The notes below the pieces were generated by a model. That model saw nothing but the letters and a program-made list of their open reading frames with translations, had not been told where the DNA came from and did not search any database. 64,000 nt of DNA, from assembly GCA_030015575.1 (NCBI GenBank), contig CM057339.1, forward strand, positions 774,086,809 through 774,150,808, read 5' to 3'. Position numbers and translations under genes: made by a program. Of the stretch, positions 35,650 to 48,012 are shown piece after piece. The first letter of the stretch is position 1, and each line of letters opens with the position of its first letter. This DNA is from Agapanthus africanus (taxonomy: Eukaryota > Streptophyta > Magnoliopsida > Asparagales > Amaryllidaceae).

Positions 35650-35885
35650 TTGTTTTGCATCGTGGTATTCATTTGGAATATCCTGCTCCTCAGTCGACGA
35701 GGCAAGGGCCGAGATCCCTTCACCGGGAGTGACCCCTTGGACAGAAGTTTGCGTCAGGGCATTAACTTCACTATAGCCGATTACTTTTGCTTTGCATCGT
35801 GGTATTCATTTGGGATATCCTGCACCCCATTCTATGGGGAAAGAGCCGAGATCCCTTCACCGGGAGTGACCTCTTTAGTAAATGT
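35650..35885 (+). repeat. Copia D duplicated structured leader module
   Basis: Two copies: GCATCGTGGTATTC-AtttGGAATATCC, then CCTCAGTCGACGAGG in the first or CCCCAT-tct-ATGGGG in the second, then GAGATCCCTTCACCGGGAGT. The inverted-repeat arms changed together between the two copies. Confidence 0.65.
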
Positions 35886-36560
35886 TTTCGTCACTATATT
35901 TTCTAAAAAGCTATCCGTTCCTTCAACGATATCAAGTTCACTACGTTAAAGGTTTTCGCCAGAAACCATTCGTAGCCCTCCGTCGTTTCATATGGGTAGT
36001 CAATAGTATTCAAGCTGTGTTTGTTGGCCTTAGTCAAGGCACAGTGTTTGGTAGCTATTGGGTATTCATATGCTGCATAGATAGATGTGTTGGTTTGGGA
36101 CAGTCGTATAGCCTTGTTGGCCTTAGTAAAGGGCTTGTACGGGTGGGTTCAAATCAACCTGGACAATGACGGGTAGAACTTGACATGTGACTTATGATTT
36201 GTTGGCCTTAGTCAAGGTCATAAGAGCATGGGGCAGAAATCACATCGGGAGTTTCAAAAGAACTGAAACTTGCCAGATATGCGCATACCTTCTGGAGTGT
36301 GATACCGTGAGCGGATTCCGTCACGTTATCATGCGATGAGAGTTGGATCCCGATTCCTACTGATGAGTTGGTTTACTCCTCGGGTGACCCCGACTAATTC
36401 TTCTTTCAGGTTTGGAGGAGAATTTGAGGTACAGTGGGAGGTTTCCAGATTAGATAAATTGGTAACCATTCTGATCTAGGATAGAGTGCACGCTGAGTGT
36501 TTCTTTTCTCTCTCTCTCTGGCAGCGACCATTGACCCGACCCTAGACTATGACTCAGTGA

Positions 36561-37385
36561 CCAAGTTGACCGAACCTTCTTAACACTGGCTTTTGGATTG
36601 TCAGAGTTGCGAACCTCATTGCCACTCCTACTTTTACCCTTTTCTCCAGGACACCCCGTATTACTACGAACGTCCACTTCCATTGGACAAAACCATCGTA
36701 TGGTTAGATACGAACTCGAAGGAATTCGAGGATGGTTTCCGGTTCTGGAGAAAACGGATAGGACTATTCAGTTGTCTTTTCTTTTCACCTTCTCTCAGGC
36801 TGTGAGTACTCCTTGGTTTAGGAGTAGTACACCTATTACGCAAATTGGATAGTCTTCTTCCAAACCATAGGCTGGTGCCGACCGGTAGGGAATGAAGAAA
36901 ACCAGTTAGCCTAAACGGTGTACAGAAGGTATTAAGATTAAGACAAAGCAAGGGATTAGTAAGAGGGCAAAGTAAATTGCGACTGATAGTCACGACCAAA
37001 CCAAGTATTTCTTCGCCAATCCTAAATCACCTTTGTATTTCTCCAGGACACTCCGTATCACTACGAAGATCCACAGTTTATTGGATACTCCATCGTATGG
37101 TTATATACGAACTCGAAAGGAACTTGTTCCAGTTCGGGGATGGATTCTGGTCCAGGAGAAATAGGAATAAAATACATTCAGGTGTCTTTTATCTTCACCT
37201 TCTCTCGCGTTGCGAGTGCTCCTATGATTAGGACAGTACACCCTTTATGCTTATTGGATAGTCTTCTTCCAAACCATAGGCTGGTGCCGAACGGTAGGGA
37301 AGGAAGAAAACCAATTGGCCTAAAGGGGTGTGCAGAAGGTAATGACTAAAGACATATGAAGGGATTTGGAGAGGTGGCAAAGAAT
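36561..37385 (+). repeat. Copia D direct duplication of about 408 bp
   Basis: Two diverged copies (boundary near 36975) with shared landmarks CCATCGTATGGTT (36691 and 37090) and TAGTCTTCTTCCAAACCATA (36850 and 37258). Same block and position as 25143-25960 in C, so it predates both insertions. Confidence 0.75.
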
Positions 37386-39939
37386 TATACGGTTATAGTT
37401 GTGAATCTGGATAATGGAAGAGGCATTACTAAGAATACCGGGATACCCCACCGAAACATTTCAATGTTTCAGTTTCACTGTGTACTGTTAAAAGAAAACT
37501 GATTTCCTGATTAGACACTTGCTCCAGGGTATGTATTTACCAGGTTTGATTCTCACATCTGTATGGTTTTACAGATGGTGAGTGGGAGTAAGTTATTGGG
37601 AATTGGGTGATCATCCTCATTATATCGGGATTCGTTGTAATCGGTGATATTTGAGGAGATCATCTGGGCTGTTTGCCGGTCGGCAAATATTTGGTTTTGA
37701 ATATCCGCTGTTGTGCACCAATTTCAAATTGATATATCTGTACGTCTATTTTCATAGAGTGAGATATACCTTTTGATATTATGTCGATGACATTTACCTA
37801 TATTAGTGGATGGTTAGGTAAGGAGCATTAAACAGCGGTGTAATTCTTCTTAACCATAAGTACAGTTTTCAACCTACGACACACAGTGAAAGAGTTATTA
37901 GACTCAGTGGACTTATACAGAGTATTGTATGTTGTCCAATGTCCATTAGGACAGAGGGGTTGGTCCTCATACTATATTCTGTTTACTTTTAACTTCTCTA
38001 GTTCTTAGACATGTGTTTCGTTGAAACACAGGGTCGAAGTTTTGAGGAGTTATAGGTATTTGAATAGAGTAGAGAACCAGGTGTAGCAAGTATCGGGATT
38101 CTTCAAAGTGATCGAAGATGTAGATACTTGTGTATGGTATTCAGTTGATAGTAATGATAAAGAGAATTTTTTTTTCAGGTTACTCATAATTGGAAGCATT
38201 CCTAAGTTGAGTAACGCTGATCGGCCTCTCTCCATTTAGTTGACATGCACTGGAGATAGCTGCATGATTTGAATCTGGTTCAATTAAATCAGTGCCTCTG
38301 GTTCTATATTGGATATAGAACAGTTCATATCTTAACGTTGTTAAGGTACGGGGAGTTGTCCGGCTTATGATTAAAACCAGACTCTGGATAACTCAAGGCA
38401 CGTTTCTGTAATGGCTGTTTGTGGGTTGACCCAGGCTATGACGAAGGTTGATTTTCTACCATCTGGCAGATCAATAGAAATATTGTTCTAGACTCGCCAC
38501 AGTTTTATTAAAAATGGATTTTTTCAAACAGTAGTGGGAGTATGGTAGAACTGGAAGTGATTCCAGAACCGCAAACGATTACTGAAGATTTGATAAGGAA
38601 TCTAAAGATTCAATCTGTTTTGACATTCCATTGGCCACTCCGCAGATAAGGTGGGTAACTTCAGGCACCCGAGAGGTACTCCGGTAGCCTCAAGGACGGT
38701 GACAGGGAAGTTCTTGTTTACCCACACTTGCCATTGTTATTGTTCCAGGCTGCGAGACCCGGCAGGAGGATGAGTATAGCGTCGTTCTAAACTAGTTTTA
38801 GAACTGCACGTCTATATGACTCTGGCAGAGGGTTGTCGTAGTCAGTGGAGCAGCGGAAGCATTGGTGGACATCAGGCTTATGTCTATTTATAGACTAAAG
38901 CAGATATAGCGGAGATAGATCATCTATTTCTGATGTGACAGTCATAGGTTTGACGTCATCAGAATAGGGGATGGATCTGTTGAGAAGGTAGTAGGGTGTG
39001 ATATCCGGATTTTGGATGACATACACAAAGTAGGAAGTGACATTCCTATACTATGATCAGTTATACTTTGGTCGTCACACAATGTTTTCTCCACAAAGGA
39101 CTTGGACATTATGTCAGACATACTGGTTACTGGATCTATGGTTTTAGATCTAGATTTGGGTGGTTTCCCAATCAGGGTACTTTGACAGCATTCTAAGAGT
39201 ATTTAGAATGGACGACTCCTGGCACGGTAGTATACCTGCAGGTAATGGAGTCATCCTCTCTAAAGGTGTCTTATAGACTAAAGTAGAGAGGGATGTGCAT
39301 GATTGACAGATCACTTGCTTAGGTAATTGAGTCAATCATGAGATGTCAAGTACCACACCAGATGTTGTTCTTGCAGTAGATGCAATAAGTTGATATTCAT
39401 CCAATCCTGGAGAAACAGTCGGAGGCAGTTTTAGAACATAAGTGAATGTTCTAGGGATATGATAGCAGCATTCTCCTTTGGGAGACAGTTATCATTTCAG
39501 GCTTCCAAGGTGACCTGGATGGCAGAGTGGCTGTCAGAATTATAGTTTTCCTTCTGACGAAGGGCAGTATTCTAGGACAGGTGGTCCAAGGCAATACTGA
39601 GGGTAGCATGGCGCAGGATACTGATTAAGTTCAGTTGACGATACAGTCTAAGAAGTTTGGATTTGGAGTTCATTTATGAGCTCGGTCCCATCAGACATCC
39701 AGACATTCTAAGACAGGTATTGCTCATTTCGGGAGATGGTTTTCTCCGCGAACTTGAGATATAGAGAGACATAGAAAGAAACATCCAGGCGGATCCACTC
39801 ACTGAGGCTATTCCTCGACCGCAATAGTTTCGCAAACGGATTTTGTGAAACTGACTAGTAGGGGAGTTGGGTGTTCGGTATCACACGGGCTGTGAGTATG
39901 CGACATCGCAATAATTAGCCTTGAGTGCAAGTGGGAGAT
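37386..39939 (+). pseudogene. Copia D pol remnants
   Basis: Decayed coding region in the order protease-side segment (about 37440-37500), integrase, linker (about 38520-38600), RT and RNase H. Readable pieces are YMTLAEG...SSG at about 38811-38860, matching YMTQPEG...SSG of A, and RSHQTSRH at about 39685-39710. There are no long frames. It ends at the purine tract before the 3' LTR. Confidence 0.7.
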
Positions 39940-42159
39940 TGTTGGAGATAGTGCCCTCAGAGTCAATTATTGGATCACAGGCACGTGATTGCAATGATTG
40001 AGGGAGGACCTATCCCGGTAGGACAGTCTTACTCGAGATGATAGTTTGCTATCTGGTTTACCTTTATCATCGTGTACTGCTTTAGGTGACATGACATGTC
40101 GCTATTGCACGTTGATAGAGCCCCTAGGATTCTTGCTTGACTACCGGCAGTATGAGGGCGATCATATACGTGGGAGCTGGTAGTCTATAAGCACATCCTT
40201 AAAAGGTCCCTAGTCGTGGGAGTTTCGAGACAGGGCATCGATACTCCAGAGTAGACTAGTGTATACAGTCGAGACCCCGACGAGGGGCGGTGGCCGGTCT
40301 CACAAGCCACTGGTGTCAGTTGGTTCACCTAAGATGTATACAGGTGCTCATTGGGTTATGAGTACACCGGACAGGACTCGCCGGGAACATGCTAGTTGGT
40401 CTTATACCTGACGTCAGATAGCAGTTCCCTGGTGACATGTGTACAGGTTAGTTCATCGACCTGGGGATCGTCATTTGTCTCGTGTGAGTTCCCACTGTGC
40501 TTTGATTACTACCCTACCACGGCTTAAAGGAGTCGTGCAAACAGGTTTTAGTTGGGTACAGTTCCGAGCCACATGGAGGCAGTGAGCGGATCTTCAGGGG
40601 TTCGTCTCTCCCGGTATTGGGGGTGAGGTCGCGCTGTGTCTAGGAGAGCCATTACACAAAGACCTTGGCCAAGGCAGGAGATTTACTGGTAGGTATTCCA
40701 GTAGTATCTCAAGGTGTTCTGGGCTACACTCCGATACGACTTGTACCGCTTTTGGGGGTCTGACTTTTACCAACCCCCTAGGCCCGACATGCGATGCTCA
40801 TAGACGAACGGGCCGGACTGTACGGATATTGTCACTGACAGGCTCAGTAGGGTGTCAGGATGAGTTCGCTCATCGACGTCCCTTTTGGTCAATAGCTGGT
40901 GGCCCGTCACGTATTGGCTTATACCTCTGACGTGCTTGTGGTTAAATTCACAGCCATAGTATTGACGAGTCTTTAGAGTCCACCACGCTTTCAGTTACTC
41001 AAGTTTTGGGCGAAACGCTGTAGAGGCCGTATGGAGATATGGCAGGGTCCGATCAGATACGTGCGGTATTGCACGGATCAGGATCGGACAGCTTTGTACT
41101 AGTGGCCGTATGGATATATGGCAAGGTTCGATCAGATACGTGCGGTATTGCACGGATCAGGATCGGACAGTTTTTACTTGCCGGTTTTGGTTTAAGCCGG
41201 TCCTAGTTTAGTACAGTGTAGATTTTGTCTCATTGCATTTGTATCCGGACGGAATACAGATGCGGGTGTGTATGCACAGTATCGGGGTTTTCCTGTAATT
41301 TATTACGGGACCAGTTTTCTGGAGTTGCCAGTTTGCATTCCGTTCCGGCCGGTTTTCCTTTGTTCTTTCCCGGCCGGACTTTTCCGATGGAGGGGGTAAT
41401 TTGCAGTTTTGCAAATTACATTTGTGGAGGGGGTTTCATGCATTATGAGGCATTATGATGGTTTTAGCATCTTTTCTTTTTCCTTCATAATGGTTACCAT
41501 TTATTGTGATTGGATTTGAAAAGGATTTGATTAGAAATGAGATGAGTGTTGATGTGAGCTTTGCTTTTGATATGGTCACCACTTGAATTCCTACACTCAC
41601 CTCCCTTAGTTGTTTTCCCTCCACCATTCTCAATTAGAGGGCCGGCCATTTTTTTTTGATGAGGAGAGGAAAAATGAGAGGTTCATTTTGTGTGAGAAGA
41701 AGAATTCCTATCTCATTTTTCTTGCTAAAAACATTCTAGCTCTACTTGAAAATTCCATTCCTCCATCAAGGCAACTACAAACCCCAAATGAGACTAGCAT
41801 GATCTACACCACATTCTACAGCAAATCTTGGACGCGTCGGCTAGCCTACTTCGCGCCCGAGTTGCCTCGGTATTGAGGTGGGAGCCCGTAAAAGATACAG
41901 GCGATGTGGTGCCCTTCCGGTGAGGAGGCGACGGACGGAGATCCCGCGAGGAGATCGGAGTGGAGATGAAGACCGGAGGACTCGGATCAGTCGGTATATC
42001 TCTAACCCATCCTCTTGTTAGCTTAGACTAGTTTAATGGCACGATCCGGGGTTTAGTGCGCGGTGGTGCCGGTTTGCTAAGTCCGCAAAAATTAAAGTTT
42101 ATCACCGTTTCCGCGTTTGGCCGTCGGATTGACGGCCGGGGCGCCGCCGTGCACTTACA
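39940..42159 (+). repeat. Copia D 3' LTR
   Basis: Partner of 32001-34218, ending GTGCACTTACA at 42159 and followed by the duplicated GGTGA and the resumed LARD frame. The open frames at 41208-41458 repeat those at 33268-33518 because both are LTR sequence. Confidence 0.95.
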
Positions 42160-42483
42160 GGTGATACAAAAATTATGGGTTCCTGATCATTTATCTCTTC
42201 TGACAATCTATCCAAACTATACCCGTAAAAATCACAAGATTCCTCTTCTAAAATTAGAATGTACAAATCAGTCAGAGGTTTTTCTTATGTGTTCTGATAA
42301 CACTCAGTCAATTCATTTGCATCATCATCTATGAAATTAACAAAATTTGTTTGATCATAACCGTATTTTTTTGCACCGCTTAAATTTAAAACGAAAAAGA
42401 ATTACTTAAATTGCTTGATTTTTTGAATTCTTTTATTGATTGTGCATTTGCATCTTAATACTGATTTAACGGCGCCAAAAACA
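42160..42483 (-). other. LARD internal region 1, primer-site end
   Basis: Holds the upstream half of the acidic frame (about 42160-42400 minus, with one extra stop compared with the second copy). The primer site follows: plus AACGGCGCCA (42468-42477), minus TGGCGCCGTT, six bases from LTR2. The first ten bases match the plant tRNA-Asp site typical of Athila elements. Confidence 0.85.
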
Positions 42484-44297
42484 TGCTGGAAATTCACCCC
42501 CGCGCGCAAACGCGTATGTTTTGAAATGGATATGACTTTTAAGGAAACGGAATACGCACGCGGGATCATTCTCGTTTTAAATATTTATAAACCGCAAGTG
42601 CACGGCGTGTTGTAGTAAGCCGGCAAGTACGGGTCGATCCGCAGGGAATTATGTATTGGGTTTTGTTCTTTAAGGTTCAACAAATTAACGAATTGGGTTG
42701 GTTGTCACAAAAAATAGAAAATACAAAAACAAGGAAAACAAGCAAATAGGTTAGGAAAAAGTTGGCCGTGGCTTGGGTTCGGAAGATCAAATCGCGACGA
42801 TTCATTCGACGCTCCCTTGATCATGAGTTGTCCGTTCTTACGTCGATCCCGGCACGAAGTATGAATCGTCAAAGCGGTTGCGAAGCACGAATCATCAAGT
42901 TGCTGATTTTTGCCGCAAAACACGAAACGAGTCCGTTTGTTCACTTACCATTTGTATGTCCAAGTTTGGGGTATCAACACCAAACACAAGGGTTAGCAAG
43001 CATACCACAACATAAAAAACACAAAGTAGTGAGTGAGAGCAAATGATTTCAGTGTTAAGTGTGCTAAGAGTTTGTGATGGTATATGGTATATGAAACCAA
43101 AAGATTTGTCAAGTCAATTAATCACAAAATACCACATCCAAGCTTAGCAAACTTAACACCAAATTGATTCTAAGCTTAGACTTGCAAGATGGGGTTTGTG
43201 GGGGAGAATATGGTATGTGATGAGGTTACAAAGTAACCATGGAATCAACATACCATATCAACCCATCCAAGTTACATTACTAAGTTTAAAATCAAAATTA
43301 AGCACATTAAATATTAACAAGAGGAGGAGAAGGCAAAACCTTTCATCTTACTTCCTCACCAATACCACAACCAAAGAAAGATTAGTTAAGCATGATAAAG
43401 AAAAGCAAATAAGGAAAAGAAAGCAAGTATAAAAGAAACAATAATATTATTAACACTTGATGAAGAGTTACATGATTTTGGTAACTTATTCAACCTCCAT
43501 AATGAAGCTCTCCAAAGAAAGCTTCAAGAGGGAAGAAGAAGAAGAAACCAAGTGATAGCCTACTCAACACTCAAGCTTAAACCAAAAAGAAAACAAAACA
43601 ACAAAATGTATACAAGTATATGAGAGAATGAGAGAGAGCCCTTCCCTTGCTCACTGGTCTGTTTTTATAGGCACAAAAGAAAAATAAACAAGCAGTAAAA
43701 ATAAGGTGACGTGGCAGCAAGGGAGGGACCACAGAAGTTTGGTGCACATTGAGGCAAGGGGGCCGGCCTGCTCGGTTTTAGTGAGGGTGTGGCTGGTTGA
43801 AATCCGAGCTTATGGTCTCGTATTGATGTGGTGGGTTTGTGTCTACTCCAACATCATCCTGGTGCAGTTTGATTTGTCTACAATAACCTGGTTTGCATGC
43901 AGAGATGTGGAGGGAACTTGAAGCAATGCATCACATCAAAACCTTATGCATTTATTAGCCATGTCCCCCCATATGCCTACTTCATCATGGCTTGTATGCC
44001 ATGGGCAGCCCCACCTAGGTCCAAGAACCAAAGAGCTATATGCACACTTGTGTTGTGTTGGACCAAAAATGTGTATACATGATTATTTCCTAAAGAACTC
44101 TTTGGATATCGGTCGGTTTCCTTTTCCTTTTGCAGTGTCGGCTCCCAAACGCTGTATCCGTGATTTTGAATGTGTTTCCAGTATTTTATCACGAACACCT
44201 GTAATATGTAATTACCGAGCAGACACTGGTTAAAAGTACAGAGTAACAAAATAGATCATGAATGAGGGTATTAAAATGCAGTTTTCTGTGATGAACA
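42484..44297 (-). repeat. LARD LTR2 (shared middle LTR)
   Basis: Runs from TGCTGGAAATTC to GATGAACA, 1814 bp. It has a primer site on its left and a purine tract on its right, so it serves as 5' LTR for internal region 1 and 3' LTR for internal region 2. TATA box on the minus strand at 43662-43671. Confidence 0.93.
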
Positions 44298-46640
44298 AAT
44301 ACCCCCAAACTTATCTTTTGCTCGTCCCGAGCAAAACAAAAAATCCTAGTCTCTCTTTCGCAAGGAACGTGATTGCTCTGAGCACGTGCAACAAGCCGTT
44401 AAACCTCTAGGTGTCCCTAGTAGGAAGAATGTTGTCTCGTGAGGGTTTTCAGTGGATTACACCCATAAAATCCAGTCATGTTAGCGTTGCGGAGAAACTG
44501 TTGACTCTAATCTTAATGTTAGAGATCAAAGTTAGAAGTTCTATTATCCAAGTCAGAAACGTTAAACCCTATTTTTCACTCCTCGCAATTTGTTTAACAT
44601 AAGCTCATATGCGTCTTTACGTGATTATGCGGATAGTGTCCATAATGTTTTAAGAACTTTGATTAGGGTCATCATGTCATAATTACAGACCAGGACAAAC
44701 TTTTGAAGGATCACACGAGTTTTAAAAGGAGTTAAGATTTTCTCAAGTTTTATTCTCCAGTTAGGTTTTAAGTCAGAATATATATCAATTTTAACAGAGA
44801 ACCTGAGTCTTATACTCCACTCCACCCTTTCACCTGTTTTTGTTCATACACACCCTTCGTTATCGTGCAAAACGTCTTAATAAATATAAACCTTCATATC
44901 TCCACGAAAAACCTGTTTTAATAGAAAATTCGTCTCCGCCAAGATTATTCTCCCATAAAGAACCGTTAGGATTTTTAACTCGGAGAGAACACTTGCTTAG
45001 CTTGTTTTATTTGGCGATTGGAAACTTATCGAGTTTTGGGTCAATGACTCCCAAACCAGATGGTTTTAGGGCATTAGGTGTGGAGACACCCCAAGGAATT
45101 AATTACCCAAGTTACCAAGCCCACAAAACAAAAGACTCATTTTATTCTAAATAATTCTGTACTCAGTGAAAACGGAGATATAGCCAGCTTTTTCTTTTAA
45201 ATCCGAAGATGTTACATGTGGATAAGGTGTGTAATTATTCCAACAGGGGTCCAGATGGGTTATTTTTCAGACTTATAGCTTCTATTAAAACATCAATAAA
45301 ATTCTTCATATCTACTTTACTGTATGAACCATTTTTGATACTTTCTTAACTCAGAACAAATCTGCTTGATCCTAACAATATTTATCAATTTTAAAAGTTT
45401 TACAGACATGTCAGACTTTTCATCAAATTCTCAAAAACATACAACATGTGTAAAGTGTTATAAAAGACGTATATCAGCTATGGTTAAACACAAAGGAGGG
45501 TTATTTTTCGAGTCGTCAGTCTCACAAAAAGGGTTTAGTTATTTCTAACTTATCAACCGAACTATCAGACTTCGAATCTAAGTTCCCCCGCTAGCTAACG
45601 TGACAAAGTTTTTGTATTTTTGTTAAAAAATTTCAATTTTTATAGGTTTTTTTAATATGTATGCAATGCAGAATATACAATATACACATGATGCGGCAAA
45701 ATAAACGCAGTGTTCACCCCCAAACCTGAGTTTTACGATGTCCTCATCGTTGCGCCCATCTTCGGTAGCTAGACTTAGACATCAGGGTGAGAATTTATAT
45801 AAAGAAAAAGAAAAAACCGAAGACTAATTACAGCATATACAGGTTAAATGATTGGGTTAGTCCAGAAATTATTACCAGCCATTTAAAGATTTTGTCTATA
45901 TAGTGCAATGGCTGGTAAAAGAATATGTATATACAAAAGAAAAAGAAAAAGAAAAGGTATATGTTAGATGTTAGTGAAGGGCATGGGCGTATAAAAGTAG
46001 GAATCAGAAGACGCTGAAGATGAAGATGAAGTTTTGAAGAGGTCAACGAATTGTTGCCCGGATGAATTGAGTGTTCAAAAAGCACATGTCGAGTGTCGGA
46101 GTAATCATGTTTAAAAACTGGATTTCATCCGCAAAATATTCGGAAAAGGAAGGTTCAAGGGATGTTCCGTAATTGATACCGACTCACACTCACCGAGGAT
46201 ATCCAGTTCATCCGCAAATAATTCTTCAAAACTCAGTATGAAAGAATATTTTTCAATGCTGTCTTCCTCCCTATAATTTTTCACAATCCTATTCGTATCA
46301 TTATAGCTTACAGACTCTCCGCATACAATTTCTTCCTCATCACATTCATAAATGGGTAGGTATATGTCATCCAAAAAAGTAGGTACCTACACTAACATTT
46401 CTTCCGAAACAATATCACTAGGTGATACAAAAATTGTGGGTTCCTGATCATTTATCTCTTCTGACAATCTATCCAAACCATACACGTAAAAATCATAAGA
46501 TTCCTCCTCTAAAATTGGAATGTACAAATCAGTCAGAGGTTTTTCTTGTGTGTCCTGATAACACTTAGTCAATTCATTTGCATCATCATCTATGCAATCA
46601 TCAAAATTCGTTTGATCATAACCGTATTTTTTTGCAGCGC
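44298..46640 (-). other. LARD internal region 2, main part
   Basis: The uninterrupted version of the LARD interior. It has a polypurine tract (44298-44312), a perfect 9-bp hairpin with arms TTTTGCTCG/CGAGCAAAA (44316-44336), a non-coding stretch, a second sense purine tract (plus CACCCCCAAACC at 45716-45727) beside GATGTCCTCATCG (45737-45749), and the acidic frame at 46111-46653. Ends at duplication AGCGC (46636-46640). Confidence 0.85.
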
Positions 46641-46653
46641 TGATTGATCTCAA
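46111..46653 (-). pseudogene. Acidic LARD frame, copy 2
   Basis: Two minus-strand halves in one frame (46387-46653 and 46111-46374) split by a TAG. They include KKYGYDQTNFDDCIDDDANE, EKPLTDLYIPILEEESYDFY, MDDIYLPIYECDEEEIVCGE and FILSFEELFADELDILGE. The first residues of 46387-46653 lie in the solo LTR. Removing it joins the frame to sequence about 100 bp from the primer site, without an ATG. It could be a gag leftover or captured sequence. The same TAG in both copies means it was already untranslatable, or needed readthrough, before the tandem formed. Confidence 0.5.
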
Positions 46654-48012
46654 AAATTAACTATTAACCGCAATCAAGAACGGCGTCGCTTTGCAGCTAG
46701 CCGGTGAGTACGGGTCGGTCCACAGGGATGTTGTGAATTTCCTAATCGCTCTTACGAGTTAATTCCGATTGGATCCGGATTGATTATTAAATCTAAAAAC
46801 CTAAATTATTCTATACTAAGATTATCTAGATCTAAGTCTTGCTAGGGTTAGGTCTAGGGTAGGTTTGGAAATGTAAATAAATCTCAACGCTTTCTATACC
46901 CATATTAGGATCTAGTAGGAGTTATGGTAATTATTAACAAAAGGGATTAGAATCATCGGGAAGATGTTTTCTTCCTCTAGTTTCCTGTCCTTCCTTTATC
47001 AATCCTTACCCTAACCTCCATAGAAAACATCACAACCGGGCCTTTATACTACGGTATCACCGCTACCTCGAGGGATAGGGTGCCGTAGGGAGCGGTATGT
47101 TCATGTATGCATGGAGTCCTATGAAAATATATAACGGGCAAGAAAGGGATGAGAGATCTCATCTCTCAAAAGCCTTCTCCAAAGCTAACCCTAACAAGCG
47201 AGGAGACTACTCGCTCATTAGGGAATTTAAAAACATTTATCTAGGGCAGAGAATGAAAAATTACCTAGGGCAAGAATTGAAATTACCTACTTACTTTACA
47301 GATGGCTCTCTCTAAACATCAACGTAGGGTTGTCAGATCTGAATAGATTATATGAAAAGAGGCATCGATGCTCTCCAAAAGAAATCTGAATTTTATTCAT
47401 AGAAAGAGGCATAGGGAGGCATAACCTAATACAATGATTTGGGCTTCTATTTATAGGACATAGAAACCCTAGGTTACAATTGATTCACACGTCTGCATTT
47501 ACAAAATTGCCCTTAGGTTGACTAGTCAAAGCCGCCACCAAATTATGGTAAAATTTGTAACTCCTGATTGCGCAGTACGGCCGCGGAACCGCGACCGCAG
47601 CCAGGATTTGGCCGCGGTTCTGCGGCCAAATGAAGGTGTTGGCTGCTCAAATTTCCTGTGATGGTTCCTGGCTCTTTGGTCTTTCTACTTCTTTATATAT
47701 TTTCTCAATTTAGCTTCTGGTTCTCTTCCAGATTTTCCAGTGAATAATTATGGTGGACTTTAACCGTGGCTTCGCGATCTTGGACCTTGCGTTGCCTTGT
47801 TCTTTGTGAACTGATCTTCATGTAGGCTTGATCAAGATCCTTTTGGTTGTTGGTCAAAGTCTCACTTTTGTATCGTCTTTTATCTTTTTCATTGTTTTAG
47901 CTCCAAGAACCTGTAACCTGTAATATGTAGCAGACATGCGTCAAAAGCACCTGTTTATTTATAAAACGAATAAGAATGGGGAATATAATAATGCAATATT
48001 ATGGTATGAACA
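46641..48012 (-). mobile_element. Solo LTR of a related gypsy family
   Basis: A 1372-bp TGATTGATCTC...TATGAACA unit with perfect target duplication AGCGC (46636-46640 and 48013-48017). The uninterrupted site is seen in internal region 1 near 42385. Its ends and a block with GCCGGTGAGTACGGGTCGGT resemble the LARD LTR (GCCGGCAAGTACGGGTCGAT), so it is a related minus-strand LTR with no internal region. It carries the GC-rich palindrome at 47578-47629. Confidence 0.9.
47578..47629 (-). repeat. GC-rich double palindrome inside a gypsy solo LTR
   Basis: CGGCCGCGGAACCGCGACCG and TTGGCCGCGGTTCTGCGGCC, with a right flank (AAATGAAGGTGTTGGCTGCT) resembling the copia A and C flanks. The same module thus occurs in a gypsy LTR and in four copia leaders, in the same sense orientation. 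Confidence 0.8.

Larger units (their letters stand above)
34233..36560 (+). other. Copia D leader
   Basis: Non-coding leader, the sense-strand equivalent of those in A-C. Contains the GC-rich palindrome (34432-34479), two copies of the structured module (35650-35749 and 35784-35885), and three copies of the TTGGCCTTAGTCAAGG motif (36025, 36118, 36202; the last enclosed by CTTATGA 36191 and TCATAAG 36218). A CT tract (TCTCTCTCTCTCTGG, about 36510) precedes the coding side. No gene seen. Confidence 0.7.
32001..42159 (+). mobile_element. Copia element D, complete, nested in LARD
   Basis: Full-length copia on the plus strand: LTRs 32001-34218 (2218 bp) and 39940-42159 (2220 bp), with perfect target duplication GGTGA (31996-32000 and 42160-42164). 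The primer site is GTGGTATCAGAGCC (34219-34232) and the purine tract AGTGGGAGATT ends at 39939. It is the same family as C but in opposite orientation, 1.66 kb away. About 27 LTR differences by eye (about 1.2%) make it the youngest or equal-youngest insertion here. Confidence 0.95.
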
